This document shows, in pieces, positions 17,150 through 26,550 of a DNA stretch of 64,000 nt. How positions within the stretch are numbered: position 1 is the stretch's first letter; each line of letters begins with the position of its first letter. Source of the DNA: Colimorpha sp045222295 (lineage in GTDB: Bacteria > Bacteroidota > Bacteroidia > Bacteroidales > P3); contig JBGUXP010000018.1 in the NCBI GenBank assembly GCA_045222295.1, positions 1-64,000 on the forward strand, given 5' to 3'. A program made the translations under genes and the position numbers. Below the pieces are notes generated by a model. The model was not told the DNA's origin. It was given only the letters and a program-made list of their open reading frames with translations, and ran no database searches.

Positions 17150-17200
17150 CTCAATCAGAACCATCAGAACAAAAAGAAATTCTGATAGTTCTTTTAGTTG
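17150..17200. repeat. Intergenic repeat shared with 26551-26609
   Basis: Reversed, it reads TTTCTTTTTGTTCTGATGG then TTCTGATTGAG, which aligns closely with the copy in the efflux operon. It contains the inverted pair ATCAGAA/TTCTGAT and lies between murD2 and the amidohydrolase gene. Confidence 0.6.
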
Positions 17201-17222
17201 ACTCGCTACATTTGATTATTTT

Positions 17223-18503
17223 TCAGCGGTGCTCGCAGGCACACCACTGTTTGAGTTTCAAAATCTGTTCGCGGAAGAAATCGCCACGCACCTCGAAGTT
17301 CATGAAGGCATCGTAGCTCGCTGCCGCAGGCGACAGCAGCACCACCCCACCCTGTGGCGTGTGCTCGGCACACCAGGGGACAATCTTGGTGTAATCGTCC
17401 TCGACGAAATGGTTGATAGGTTGATAGGTTGATAGGTTGATAAGTTCTTTTATCCTACGGCCGGCGGCACCAACGAAAACAAGGTTCTTTACGGGGTTCT
17501 CTTTCAAGAACTCTACCAGCGGCGAATAGTCGATGCCTCGGTCAAAGCCTCCGAGGATTAGGGTGTCGACACGGCCCAGGGCCTTGACGGCGGCGATGGA
17601 GGCCTCGGGGATGGTGCTGATACTGTCGTCGTACCAAGTGATGCCACGATATTCACCTATTTTCTCCATCCTATGCCTAAGACCTTTGAAAGTGATGAGT
17701 GATGAGTGATGAGTAATGAGTGGCTGACGCGTCACAAGGGAGGCCACACGGCAGGCTACCAGCGCATTGCTTCTGTTGTGCTCACCCTCCAACGGGCAGG
17801 CCTTCAAAACCTCCCGTTCTTCATCGATGATATCATGAATAGAATACGGATGCAATTCGCTTTCAACTTTACACTTTATATCTTCCACTAACACTCGTAA
17901 TTCTTCATTGTCGATGCAATAGAAGAAATGGTCTCCCTCGCGCTGCTTGATGGCTATCTGCATCTTGGCCATCTTGTAGCCCATATAGTTCTCATAATGG
18001 TCAAGATGTTCCTGGAAGAGATTAAGTAACACAGAGATATGGGGTGCGCAGTGGATATTTTCCAACTGGTGACAGGATAGTTCCGCCACGACGATACTGT
18101 CTTCGCGGAGGTCGTCAAGGATGTCGAACAGCGGTATACCTATATTGCCCGCCAGAATGGAACCCGGCAGCAGGTGATGGATAAGACTGGCAGTGGTGGA
18201 CTTGCCCTTGGTGCCGGTGACACCAATGGTGAGGTCGCCGTATACCTGCAGAAACAAATCAGTCAGCGACGAGCATTCCACACCATCCATAACTCGCATG
18301 GGCACACCGGGGGACTTGATAATCAGTTCATATCCTTTGGCAGCCTCAGTGGCAATCTGCGCGTTTCCATCGGCAATTGTATATTGAGCTTCTGGCACCA
18401 GACGCTGGAAGAGCCGTTCCGCACTCTTTCCTTCACGTCCGTAGCCGGCAATGAGAATGCACTTGCCTTGCAATAAAGCTCTTAGTTGTTCTTCTCTGTA
18501 CAT
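17223..18503 (-). CDS. murD2: UDP-N-acetylmuramoyl-L-alanine--L-glutamate ligase (MurD2)
   Basis: A 426-residue Mur ligase with N-terminal Rossmann domain, P-loop GVTGTKGKST (about residues 94-103), NLFQEHLDHY, EHNRSNALVA, FKGLRHRMEKI, YDDSISTIPEA and LLSPAAASYDAFMNFEVRGD. These place it with MurD. Its start overlaps the 3' end of the murL gene by 22 bases. In Xanthomonas the MurD paralogue beside murL (MurD2) adds L-Glu, which MurL then epimerises; the same is inferred here. It is short for MurD. Two loops carry translated tandem arrays: LITHHSSLIT (7-bp units, 17691-17718) and NLSTYQPIN (8-bp units, 17411-17442). Confidence 0.85.
   Translation of the reverse strand: MYREEQLRALLQGKCILIAGYGREGKSAERLFQRLVPEAQYTIADGNAQIATEAAKGYELIIKSPGVPMRVMDGVECSSLTDLFLQVYGDLTIGVTGTKGKSTTASLIHHLLPGSILAGNIGIPLFDILDDLREDSIVVAELSCHQLENIHCAPHISVLLNLFQEHLDHYENYMGYKMAKMQIAIKQREGDHFFYCIDNEELRVLVEDIKCKVESELHPYSIHDIIDEEREVLKACPLEGEHNRSNALVACRVASLVTRQPLITHHSSLITFKGLRHRMEKIGEYRGITWYDDSISTIPEASIAAVKALGRVDTLILGGFDRGIDYSPLVEFLKENPVKNLVFVGAAGRRIKELINLSTYQPINHFVEDDYTKIVPWCAEHTPQGGVVLLSPAAASYDAFMNFEVRGDFFREQILKLKQWCACEHR
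17411..17442. repeat. Four 8-bp units (GGTTGATA) inside murD2
   Basis: Perfect tandem GGTTGATA x4. Read on the minus strand as NLSTYQPINH. Because 8 is not a multiple of 3, a change of one unit would shift the frame. Confidence 0.85.
17691..17718. repeat. Four 7-bp units (AGTGATG) inside murD2
   Basis: AGTGATG x3 then AGTAATG. Read on the minus strand as ITHHSSLIT, just before the conserved FKGLRHRME. Confidence 0.85.
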
Positions 18504-19834
18504 GCGGCTTGGAGTATTTTGCGTTCTTCGACAGTGAGGTTGCCCATAGCTCCTATAGTAGTTATAGTATCTATAGTCTCATTTGTCTTATAGTCTTCCA
18601 GGAGAGCGGGGCGTACTTCAGGGTACCAACGCGCAATGGACATGCTCAGCGCCTGTCTTACTTCACTGACAGTACCCACACACTCGAAAGGTTTTGTTTC
18701 CGCCTCACCTATAAGCTGCTCGAACTCATGTCTCATCGTGAGGTCGTCGAGCATCGACTTGCCGAAGATTTGATTCAATCGTGCAGGCTCGATAAACGGC
18801 GAGAGAATGATGTAGGCAAAGAGACACTTGGCGCAATGCCCGCACCAGATATCCTGTTTGCTGCCTACGTTGCATGAGCGGAACACATCGTGATAGGCCG
18901 TAAAACGGCTGAAGAGCATGGCTATCTGCAACTCGCTCAAAGGACGCAAGAAACTGAAATAATTGAACGAAGATTCTTCATTCACATACCTCCGGAAGTC
19001 GTCCTCAAACTCAAGACTCTTGCTGTACTGGTGATTAACATAAGATCCTTGCACGGTACTCTCATTGGCGGAGCTCTCGTTACTCAGAGCTACATTGGGA
19101 ATACCGCTAAGATGCGATGCCAAACGTGTATAGAAAGCCAACATGGCCGAAAAAGGCGTATGGCCATTGAGATATCCTTTGGCATTTAATTCCAAAAGTG
19201 TGGAATCAATCTTGCGGCGGATAACCAGCACCTCCTCCATCGGGAAGCCTGCCACACGGGCACACTCGATGGTGGCCCCGCGCGGGTTCATGATAAGCGG
19301 ACGGATGCTCTTCCCGACTCGGCGCAGCAATTCCAGTGTGACGACAGAATCTTTTCCTCCCCCTATCGGCACCAAATATTCTCCCGCCTTTGGCGTAATC
19401 CATAAATCTATCTCTCTTGGATTTATAGATTTCCGTGTAGCGAGGAGATTAATAAAATTATCAAAATCAGCATGGATTTGATTCGTATAGAAAAACTCGC
19501 CAAGCCCGTTCCAGTAGAGCTTCCTCCAAAAAGCCACCTGTTCATCCGTGAGCGTTCCACAGGAGACTTTTACCACAGGTGGACAAGCACATTTCCAGTA
19601 GCTTATCAATTCTATCATGCCAATATCGAAGATCAATCGGTCGAGACCTTCTGTTTGAAAATTAAGGAAATGGCGACGCTCGACAAGTGCCTCAGGATGA
19701 AAAACCACATCTCCCATACGGAAGTCGAACCACACCCGCAAGCCCTTTTCATTCACCTCGAAATGATAGGCCTGATATTCAAACTCGGGATAACGCCGAC
19801 GCAAATCCCGATACTTCTCGTTCATGTCATTCAT
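18482..19834 (-). CDS. murL: UDP-N-acetylmuramoyl-L-alanyl-L-glutamate epimerase (MurL)
   Basis: A 450-residue protein with the PP-loop-like ATP motif VPIGGGKDSVV (about residues 172-182), YWNGLGEFFYTNQI, NGHTPFSAM, VALSNESSANE, VNHQYSKSLEFE, FLRPLSEL and the Cys pair motif DIWCGHCAKC. This order and spacing match MurL of Xanthomonas oryzae, which epimerises the terminal L-Glu of UDP-MurNAc-L-Ala-L-Glu to D-Glu using ATP. The overlap with a MurD-type ligase gene supports this. The linker before the ATP motif (KSINPREIDLWITPKAGE) is encoded by a 54-bp repeat also found near 60.7 kb. The C-terminal NETIDTITTIG loop is also repetitive. Confidence 0.88.
   Translation of the reverse strand: MNDMNEKYRDLRRRYPEFEYQAYHFEVNEKGLRVWFDFRMGDVVFHPEALVERRHFLNFQTEGLDRLIFDIGMIELISYWKCACPPVVKVSCGTLTDEQVAFWRKLYWNGLGEFFYTNQIHADFDNFINLLATRKSINPREIDLWITPKAGEYLVPIGGGKDSVVTLELLRRVGKSIRPLIMNPRGATIECARVAGFPMEEVLVIRRKIDSTLLELNAKGYLNGHTPFSAMLAFYTRLASHLSGIPNVALSNESSANESTVQGSYVNHQYSKSLEFEDDFRRYVNEESSFNYFSFLRPLSELQIAMLFSRFTAYHDVFRSCNVGSKQDIWCGHCAKCLFAYIILSPFIEPARLNQIFGKSMLDDLTMRHEFEQLIGEAETKPFECVGTVSEVRQALSMSIARWYPEVRPALLEDYKTNETIDTITTIGAMGNLTVEERKILQAACTEKNN
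19381..19437 (-). repeat. 54-bp repeat inside murL (copy 1)
   Basis: Reversed, it aligns over about 54 bases with 60659-60713, with one 1-base gap and about six changes. Contains inverse arms AATCTATAAATCC and GATTTATGGATT and ends ACGCCAAAGGCGGGAG. Confidence 0.8.
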
Positions 19835-19936
19835 AATATTACTTTTAACGCCAGCAGAAAAAAAATATTGTACCCTCTATGCAATAAAAAAAAGGAGGAA
19901 TCGTTTTTTAGGCATCAATAATAAAGTTAAGAACTA

Positions 19937-20233
19937 ATGATTATGACAGAATTCATACTCCTCGACATTGCCAACGGATGGAAGACCGCCATCATGATTA
20001 TTCTGATGATAGTTGTGTTCTACCTCTTTCTCATCCGTCCACAGAGCCAGAAAGCCAAGAAAGAACAAGCCTATCGCGACAGCCTGCAGAAAGGTGACCA
20101 GCTGATGACCACCGGCGGCATCCATGTCACCTTCGTCAGCCGCGAGGGAAACATGGCCACCGTGGAAGTAGCTCCCGGCCACCGTATGAAGGTACAGATT
20201 GGTTCCCTCCAACCCATCCCTGATCGCAAATAG
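19937..20233 (+). CDS. YajC-like preprotein translocase accessory protein (paralogue 1)
   Basis: A 98-residue protein with one N-terminal membrane segment (IMIILMIVVFYLFLI), then RPQSQKAKKEQAYRDSLQKGD and the GDQLMTTGGIHVTFVSR beta-barrel core of YajC. YajC associates with SecDF at the inner membrane. A second YajC lies at 54019-54327 in the usual nusB-ybbR neighbourhood, so this isolated copy is the unusual one. A strong terminator follows. ATG at 19943 is an alternative start. Confidence 0.85.
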   Translation: MIMTEFILLDIANGWKTAIMIILMIVVFYLFLIRPQSQKAKKEQAYRDSLQKGDQLMTTGGIHVTFVSREGNMATVEVAPGHRMKVQIGSLQPIPDRK

Positions 20234-20260
20234 CGTCATTTAGGATTATTTAACACAAAA

Positions 20261-20292
20261 CCCCGAAAACTTTTTTAGTTTTCGGGGTTTTT
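20261..20292 (+). terminator. Terminator after yajC paralogue 1
   Basis: CCCCGAAAAC pairs with GTTTTCGGGG across a 7-base loop, followed by TTTTT. Its right arm overlaps the -33 region of the tetR promoter. Confidence 0.85.
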
Positions 20293-20304
20293 ATTGTATC
20301 TTTG
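20274..20304 (+). promoter_or_regulatory. Promoter for the tetR-RND operon
   Basis: TTTA, 19 bases, TATCTTTG, one mismatch in the -33 box. The predicted transcript starts near 20311, about 65 bases before tetR. Confidence 0.55.
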
Positions 20305-20374
20305 CAGCGAAATTTTCACTCAAATTCGCAACATATTCTGACACATAAAACTGATAAACAACATTTAATATATA

Positions 20375-21013
20375 ATGACCAACGAGGAAAATAAGAAGAA
20401 AATCATAGAAACTGCGCTGCAGATGTTTAACAACCGAGGGTGCAAAGGGGTGACAATGGACGACATTGCACAGGGAATGCATATCTCCAAACGCACCCTC
20501 TACGAAACATTCTCTAATAAGGAAGAACTCCTTGCAGAGTGCCTGATGGAATTGCATGAAGAGATAGAAACACTGCATCACAAATTCTTCGCCAAAGCCG
20601 ATGAACCCTTGCTGGTAGCCCTCTATATGATGCGTGTAAATGCCGGTTTCAGTCACAAATACCTAAAGGTCATTGATGATGCCGAACGATATTATCCCGA
20701 AATTCATGACCGATTTTTCAAGATACAGACTGCTGGATTCCGTTCCATGGTAGAACGCGGTATGATGTATGCAAAGGACAACAACTATCTGCGGGAAGGT
20801 GTAGACATCCAACTCTCGGCCGACTTTATCTGCGACTTAGTGCAACGCCACCGTTTCAGCGAATTCAGCGACAGTACCGAATATGCCCGTCGAATCAAAG
20901 ATATCGGATTCACCTACGTTAGAGGAATGATGACAATCGACACCATCCGCCGTTATGAGGAACATGAAGTTGAATATGGACAACTGTTCAATGAAATAGA
21001 CAATAATAAATAA
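20375..21013 (+). CDS. TetR/AcrR-family regulator of the efflux operon
   Basis: A 212-residue regulator. The N-terminal helix-turn-helix domain has IIETALQMFNNRGCKGVTMDDIAQGMHISKRTLYETFSNKEEL, the standard TetR pattern; the C-terminal all-helical domain would bind an inducer. It is the first gene of the operon, 12 bases before the outer-membrane channel gene, so it probably represses its own transcript and the pump. No clear palindromic operator was recognised. The inducer is unknown. Confidence 0.9.
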   Translation: MTNEENKKKIIETALQMFNNRGCKGVTMDDIAQGMHISKRTLYETFSNKEELLAECLMELHEEIETLHHKFFAKADEPLLVALYMMRVNAGFSHKYLKVIDDAERYYPEIHDRFFKIQTAGFRSMVERGMMYAKDNNYLREGVDIQLSADFICDLVQRHRFSEFSDSTEYARRIKDIGFTYVRGMMTIDTIRRYEEHEVEYGQLFNEIDNNK

Positions 21014-21025
21014 TACATAATAATA

Positions 21026-22321
21026 ATGAGACTAAAAAAACTGACATTAACGCTGGTGCTTGCCAGCCTTGGCCTCACCGCCATCACCCAGCAGCCCTTA
21101 CGGTTGAGCCTCTCCGAGGCCCAGCAGTATGCTGTCGAGCACAACGCTACAATGAAAAATGCCGAACTTGACGTGAAGAAAGCCGAACTTGAACGATGGA
21201 AGACACTCTCTTCTATGTTCCCCACCGTAAAAGCCGGATTTGACTACCAGAACATGTTGGGCTATGAGATGCACATGGGCATGGGTGGCCAAAGCATTTC
21301 CATTCCCCTCAACCCGTCGGGAAGTTTCAGCGTTACCGCAGCAGTAGCTCTCACTGGTAGCCAAATTATCGGTACCATGCTGCAGAATCTTGCCCTTGAA
21401 ATGAGCGACATCAGTCGCCAGCAGACCGAGCAAACCACCCGTTCACAAGTGAAGAACATCTACGTCTCCATCCTCATCATGGAAGAGACTGTAGGGCTTC
21501 TTGACTCTAGCCTCGCCAACCTCGAGCGTCTTGCCACCACCAGTCAAGAGGCTGTCAATGTGGGAGCCGCCGAGCAGGTGGATGCCGACAAATTACAAGT
21601 GCAGGTCGCCACACTGCGCAGCAGCATCAATGCCACCAACCGCTCGCTGCAGATGCTCCGCAACTCGCTGTTGCTTCAACTGGGAGCCGATGTCAACGCC
21701 ACCGTTGAACTTACCACTTCCATTGAACAGATTCTCAACGTAGACGGAGCCCTGGCCTTCCTCAACGAAACTTTCGACATTGAGAAAAACTACAACTACC
21801 AACTGCTCGAAAAGAACGAGGAGCTGGCAAAAAAGAACGTCAATATGGCATGGATGGATTTCCTTCCCACCATCTCTGCCTATTACCAGTATAGCGCCAA
21901 GACCTATTTCGGCAAGGAAGAAGGCATGAATATGACTCCTCCCAACATGGTTGGCGTATCCATTTCTATGCCACTGCTCACTACGGGAACCCGCTATGCC
22001 AATATCAAGAGTACCCGCGTCGCCTTGCAGGAGACACAGAACAGCAAGCGCCAAGCCGAAGACGGCCTCCGTGTGCAATACAATCAATTGCGCTACGACC
22101 TCGCCTCCGCCCTCGAGACCTATGACATCCAGCGCCGCAACCTCGATGTCACACAGCGCGTCTTCGCCAATGTGACCGAAAAATACAAATATGGCCGCGC
22201 CAGCAGCCTCGAGGTTACAACATCTTCATCCGACATCATCTCCGCCCAGAGCAGCTACATCCAGGCAGTGATGAATGTCATCTCCGCCCAAGTGGCACTC
22301 GAAAATCTGTTGAATAAATAA
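21026..22321 (+). CDS. TolC-family outer-membrane efflux protein
   Basis: A 431-residue protein with a signal peptide (MRLKKLTLTLVLASLGLTAI). Two tandem OEP repeats are visible: LSLSEAQQYAVEHNATMKNAELDVKKAE at the start of the first, ending in long coiled-coil helices (VDADKLQVQVATLRSSI), and YQLLEKNEELAKKNVNMAWMDFLPTISAYY in the second, with KYKYGRASSLEV near the end. It forms the trimeric outer-membrane channel of the RND pump encoded next. Confidence 0.93.
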   Translation: MRLKKLTLTLVLASLGLTAITQQPLRLSLSEAQQYAVEHNATMKNAELDVKKAELERWKTLSSMFPTVKAGFDYQNMLGYEMHMGMGGQSISIPLNPSGSFSVTAAVALTGSQIIGTMLQNLALEMSDISRQQTEQTTRSQVKNIYVSILIMEETVGLLDSSLANLERLATTSQEAVNVGAAEQVDADKLQVQVATLRSSINATNRSLQMLRNSLLLQLGADVNATVELTTSIEQILNVDGALAFLNETFDIEKNYNYQLLEKNEELAKKNVNMAWMDFLPTISAYYQYSAKTYFGKEEGMNMTPPNMVGVSISMPLLTTGTRYANIKSTRVALQETQNSKRQAEDGLRVQYNQLRYDLASALETYDIQRRNLDVTQRVFANVTEKYKYGRASSLEVTTSSSDIISAQSSYIQAVMNVISAQVALENLLNK

Positions 22322-22333
22322 TAAATACCAAAT

Positions 22334-23365
22334 ATGAACAAGTACATCAGAATTGCGACCATCGCCCTCGCCGTCGTCTCTTTGGCGGCCTGCGGCGGCA
22401 AAGGCGGCGACAAGGCTGCCACCACCACAAAAAAAGAGGCCGAGAAGGTGAAAATACAGACCCTCCAAAGCGAGCGCATCGCCAAAAGCCTTGAACTCTC
22501 CTCCACCCTCGAAGGCTATGAGACCATGAACATCGCTCCCAGCATCACGGGCCACATTGAGCACATTTATGTCGAGGTCGGCAGCCGTGTACAGAAAGGT
22601 TCCATGCTCGTCCGCATGGACCAGACACAGCTTAACACCACGCGTATCAACCTTAGCAGCACCAAGACCGAGCTTGACCGTGTCACTGCCCTCAAGGCCA
22701 GCGGATCCGTCAGCCAGCAAGTCTATGACCAGACCAAGGCTGGATACGACCAGTTGATCGAAAACGAGCGATTCCTGGAGCAGAACACCTTTGTCAAGGC
22801 GCAGTTCTCCGGCGTTATCAGCGCTAAGAACTATGAGGATGGCGAGATGTACACTGGCGCACCTATCCTCATGCTGACCCAAATCAACCGTCTCAAGGCC
22901 ATCATCAACATCCCCGAGACCTATTTCCCCATGATCAAACAGGGCATGAAAGTGACCCTCGTTAGCGATATCTACCCTGGCCAGACCTTTCCCGCCACCA
23001 TCGAGATTGTCTATCCTACCGTCGATGCCGCCAGCCACACCTTCCAGGCCAAGCTCAGCATTCCCAACAGTAATGAGAAAATCCGTCCTGGCATGTACGT
23101 CCGCGCCACCCTCGCCATCGGCGAAATCGATGCCATCGTGGTACCTTACCAAAGTGTGCTGAAGCTCACCGGCAGCAATGACCGTTATGTCTTCGTGGCC
23201 GACGGCAATACTGCTCGCCGCGTGGCCGTCACCCTCGGACAACGATTCGACGACCGCATCGAAATCGTACCCGTGGAAGCCGGTGCCATCAAAGCTGGCG
23301 ACAAACTCGTCGTCACTGGCCAAGCCCGCCTCGTCGATGGTGTAACCCTTGAAATTGTTGAATAA
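22334..23365 (+). CDS. RND periplasmic adaptor (membrane-fusion) lipoprotein
   Basis: A 343-residue lipoprotein: signal peptide ending in SLAACG (lipobox), then EGYETMNIAPSITGHIEHIYVEVGSRVQKGSML (biotinyl-lipoyl-like half), a short alpha-hairpin (INLSSTKTELDRVTALKASGSVSQQVYDQTKAGY), TFVKAQFSGVISAKNYEDGEMY, and the beta-barrel and membrane-proximal domains. It bridges the RND pump and the TolC channel. The hairpin is short, typical of Bacteroidetes adaptors. Confidence 0.93.
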   Translation: MNKYIRIATIALAVVSLAACGGKGGDKAATTTKKEAEKVKIQTLQSERIAKSLELSSTLEGYETMNIAPSITGHIEHIYVEVGSRVQKGSMLVRMDQTQLNTTRINLSSTKTELDRVTALKASGSVSQQVYDQTKAGYDQLIENERFLEQNTFVKAQFSGVISAKNYEDGEMYTGAPILMLTQINRLKAIINIPETYFPMIKQGMKVTLVSDIYPGQTFPATIEIVYPTVDAASHTFQAKLSIPNSNEKIRPGMYVRATLAIGEIDAIVVPYQSVLKLTGSNDRYVFVADGNTARRVAVTLGQRFDDRIEIVPVEAGAIKAGDKLVVTGQARLVDGVTLEIVE

Positions 23366-23367
23366 CT

Positions 23368-26300
23368 ATGGCAATCTATAAGACAGCAATTAACAAGCCC
23401 ATCACCTCGGGCTTAATATTTGTGGCAGTCATTGTTCTGGGACTCTTCTCACTGACGCGTCTGCCAATTGATCAGATGCCCGAGATGGATCCTCCCTACG
23501 TGACAGTGATGACCACCTATGCCGGCGCCAATGCCAGCGACATCGAAACCAACATCACCAAGATCATCGAGAATTCTCTCAACTCTGTCGATGGTCTGAA
23601 GAACATCACCTCTACCTCTAAAGACAACATCTCCGTCGTTACACTCGAGTTCGAGTGGGGCGAAAATATCGACGAGGCGTTGAACGACATACGCTCTTAT
23701 GTCGACCTGCTCTTCGACAACCTGCCCGACGGAGTAAGCCGTCCCATGATTCTGAAGCTCAACTCCTCGGCCATGCCTGTCATGATCTATGGCTTCACCG
23801 CCAAGGAGAGCTATTCGGGACTCGACCGCATCCTCGAAGACAACGTGGTCAACGAGCTCAACCGCATCGACGGCATCGGCAACATCACCGTCTCCGGTGC
23901 CCCGCAGCGTTATGTGTACATCGACCTCGACCCCAAGCAGCTCGACGCCTACGGCCTCAGCCTGGAGCAGGTGGGCAACGCCATCTCGGCCAACAACCTC
24001 GACCTGGCTTCCGGCACCGTCAAGATGGGCAAGGAGCAGTACCAGATGCGCGTCAAAGGCGAGTATGTCGAAAGTTCTGAAATCGCCGACATCGCCGTCA
24101 CCACCACCATGACCGGCAAACAGGTCTTTGTCCGCGACCTCGCCACCGTGCGCGACACCATCAAGGACCTCTCCCTCGACGAGAAAATCAACGGCCAGGA
24201 TGGTGCACGTATCATCATCTCCAAGCAGACCGGCGCCAACACCGTGGCCATCGCACGCTCGGTGAGGGCCGAGATGGAGCGCATCCAGAAAACCCTGCCG
24301 CCCGACATCGAGTCCACCCTCATCCGCGACGGCTCCGAGGAGATTGTCAACGCCATCAACGGCCTCTCCGAGAGCATCTTCTACGCCCTCCTCTTCGTGG
24401 TCCTCGTGGTGCTCATCTTCCTGGGCAACTGGCGCGCCACCGTCATCATCTCCCTCACCATCCCTATCTCCCTTGTCACCTCCTTCATCTACCTGCTCTT
24501 GGCCGACAGCTCGCTGAACATCATCTCCCTGGCCTCGCTCACCGTGGCCATCGGCATGGTGGTCGACGACGCCATTGTGGTCCTTGAAAACATCTCCAAG
24601 CATATCGACCGCGGCGAGAACCCGCGCGAGGCCGCCATCTGCGCCACCAACGAGGTGTGGACCTCCGTCATCGCCACCACCCTCGTCCTTGTGGCTGTGT
24701 TCGTGCCTCTCACCATGCTGCCCGGCATGATGGGTATCTTCATGAAGGAGATGGGCTGGATCATCACCATCGTGGTCTGCGTCTCCACCGGCGCCGCCAT
24801 CACCCTCATCCCCATGCTCTCCTCCAAGATGCTCAAGGAGCGTCCCTTCTTCTTCAAAAAAGAGGACGAGGAAGCTTACCAACGCAAGAAAGAGAACACC
24901 TTCTACAACCTCACCGTCATCCGTTCCTTCAACGCCGTCGACGCCGCCTATGCCAACCTCCTGCGCTGGTGCCTCGGCCACAAGATCATCACCCTTGTCA
25001 TCGCCATCGTGTTCTTCTTTGTCACTCTCATCCCCATGATGTCCGGCGCCATCGGCATGGACTTCATGAAGATGCAGGACAACGGTCAGATTAGCGTCAG
25101 CGCCGAGCTGCAGCGCGGCACCCGCATCGAGGAGACCCTCAAGACCGCCCGCCACATGGAGGAGGACATCTACAACATCCTCGGCAAGGATGTACAGGTC
25201 ATCTCCACCTCCGCCGGTTCCAACGACGACGCAGGCTTCGCGGCGCTCTTCAACAGCACCACCAACAACAAGATTTCCATGACCATCCGCTGCACCAAGA
25301 AGTACGACCGCGACGAGTCCATCTTCCAGATGCAGGAGCGCCTGCGCCAGTGCTTCGCCGAGTATCCCGAAATTGTCACCTTCCAGGTCTCGCAGGGCGG
25401 CTTCGGCATGGGCAGCAACAACTCGCTCTCCGTCGAAATCTACGGCTACGACTTCGACCAGACCACCAACTTCACCCAAGACCTCAAGAAACGGGTGGAA
25501 CAGAATGTCGCCGGTGCCCGCGACACCAAGGTCAGCCGCGACGAGGACCGCGCCGAGCTGAAAATCACCTTCGACAAGCAGAAACTTGCCCTCCACGGCC
25601 TCTCCGGCTCCGCCGTGGCCATGTATGTCCGCAACCGCGTCAACGGCATGGCCGCCGGTTACCTCAAGGAGGACGGCGAGGAATACGACATCGTCGTGCG
25701 TCTGCGCGAGGAATACCGCTCCTCCATCTCCGACATCGAGCAGATGTCCATCCCCACTCCCACGGGCAAGGTCATCAAACTCGAAGAGCTCGCCAAGGTT
25801 GAGGAATACTGGTGCCCGCCCACCATCGAGCGTAAGAACCGCCAGCGCTACCTCACCCTCACCGTCATGCCCTTCAACACCTCCCTCCAGGAGCTGGCAC
25901 AGGGCGTGCAGCGCGAACTCGACCAGATGGACATCCCCTCCGACATCCATGTCGCCCTCGCCGGTAACTACAAAGACCAGCAAGACTCCAGCCGCGACAT
26001 GCTCGTCCTCGGACTCCTCATCGTCATGCTCGTCTACATTGTCATGGCCTCGCAGTTCGAGTCCTTCTCCAAGCCTTTCATCATCATGTTCTCCATCCCC
26101 TTCGCCATCAGCGGCGTGGTGCTCATGATGTTCTTCACCGGCAACAACCTCGACATGGTGGGTCTTCTCGGCCTCATCCTGCTGATTGGTATCGTGGTGA
26201 AAAACGGCATTGTGCTGGTGGACTACATCAACCTCATGCGCGAGCGCGGCATCGCCCTCAACGAGGCCATCGCCCTCAGCGGCCAGAGCCGTATCCGCCC

Positions 26301-26547
26301 CGTGTTGATGACCGCCTTCACCACCATCCTCGGCATGATTCCCATGGCCACCTCCACCTCCGAGGGCTCCGAAATCTGGACCACCATGGGCCTCGTCGTC
26401 ATCGGCGGCCTCACGGTCTCCACCTTCGTCACCCTCATCATCGTGCCTGTCCTCTACGGCATCTTCAACCGCCGCGGCGACATCGAGAAAAAGGAAAAAG
26501 AGCGCAAAAAGTTCGTCTTTATGAATATTAACCTTGACGAGAAATAA
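23368..26547 (+). CDS. RND inner-membrane efflux pump (HAE1/AcrB type)
   Basis: A 1059-residue RND transporter of normal length. Features include the first membrane helix (SGLIFVAVIVLGLFSLTRLP), MPEMDPPYVTVMTTYAGA, two large periplasmic loops, the second helical block with GMVVDDAIVVLENISKH (the paired Asp proton-relay residues in TM4), and the C-terminal block with GLLGLILLIGIVVKNGIVLVDYIN and IRPVLMTAFTTILGMIP. It exports drugs, bile acids or similar compounds using the proton gradient. The upstream gene spacing is 2 bases. The substrate range cannot be read from sequence. Confidence 0.95.
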   Translation: MAIYKTAINKPITSGLIFVAVIVLGLFSLTRLPIDQMPEMDPPYVTVMTTYAGANASDIETNITKIIENSLNSVDGLKNITSTSKDNISVVTLEFEWGENIDEALNDIRSYVDLLFDNLPDGVSRPMILKLNSSAMPVMIYGFTAKESYSGLDRILEDNVVNELNRIDGIGNITVSGAPQRYVYIDLDPKQLDAYGLSLEQVGNAISANNLDLASGTVKMGKEQYQMRVKGEYVESSEIADIAVTTTMTGKQVFVRDLATVRDTIKDLSLDEKINGQDGARIIISKQTGANTVAIARSVRAEMERIQKTLPPDIESTLIRDGSEEIVNAINGLSESIFYALLFVVLVVLIFLGNWRATVIISLTIPISLVTSFIYLLLADSSLNIISLASLTVAIGMVVDDAIVVLENISKHIDRGENPREAAICATNEVWTSVIATTLVLVAVFVPLTMLPGMMGIFMKEMGWIITIVVCVSTGAAITLIPMLSSKMLKERPFFFKKEDEEAYQRKKENTFYNLTVIRSFNAVDAAYANLLRWCLGHKIITLVIAIVFFFVTLIPMMSGAIGMDFMKMQDNGQISVSAELQRGTRIEETLKTARHMEEDIYNILGKDVQVISTSAGSNDDAGFAALFNSTTNNKISMTIRCTKKYDRDESIFQMQERLRQCFAEYPEIVTFQVSQGGFGMGSNNSLSVEIYGYDFDQTTNFTQDLKKRVEQNVAGARDTKVSRDEDRAELKITFDKQKLALHGLSGSAVAMYVRNRVNGMAAGYLKEDGEEYDIVVRLREEYRSSISDIEQMSIPTPTGKVIKLEELAKVEEYWCPPTIERKNRQRYLTLTVMPFNTSLQELAQGVQRELDQMDIPSDIHVALAGNYKDQQDSSRDMLVLGLLIVMLVYIVMASQFESFSKPFIIMFSIPFAISGVVLMMFFTGNNLDMVGLLGLILLIGIVVKNGIVLVDYINLMRERGIALNEAIALSGQSRIRPVLMTAFTTILGMIPMATSTSEGSEIWTTMGLVVIGGLTVSTFVTLIIVPVLYGIFNRRGDIEKKEKERKKFVFMNINLDEK

Positions 26548-26550
26548 TAA

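Noticed and set aside
17411..17442. 8-bp repeat as proof of phase variation
   Set aside because: A single sequence cannot show unit-number variation, and murD-type genes are not typical phase-variable loci; kept only as something to test.
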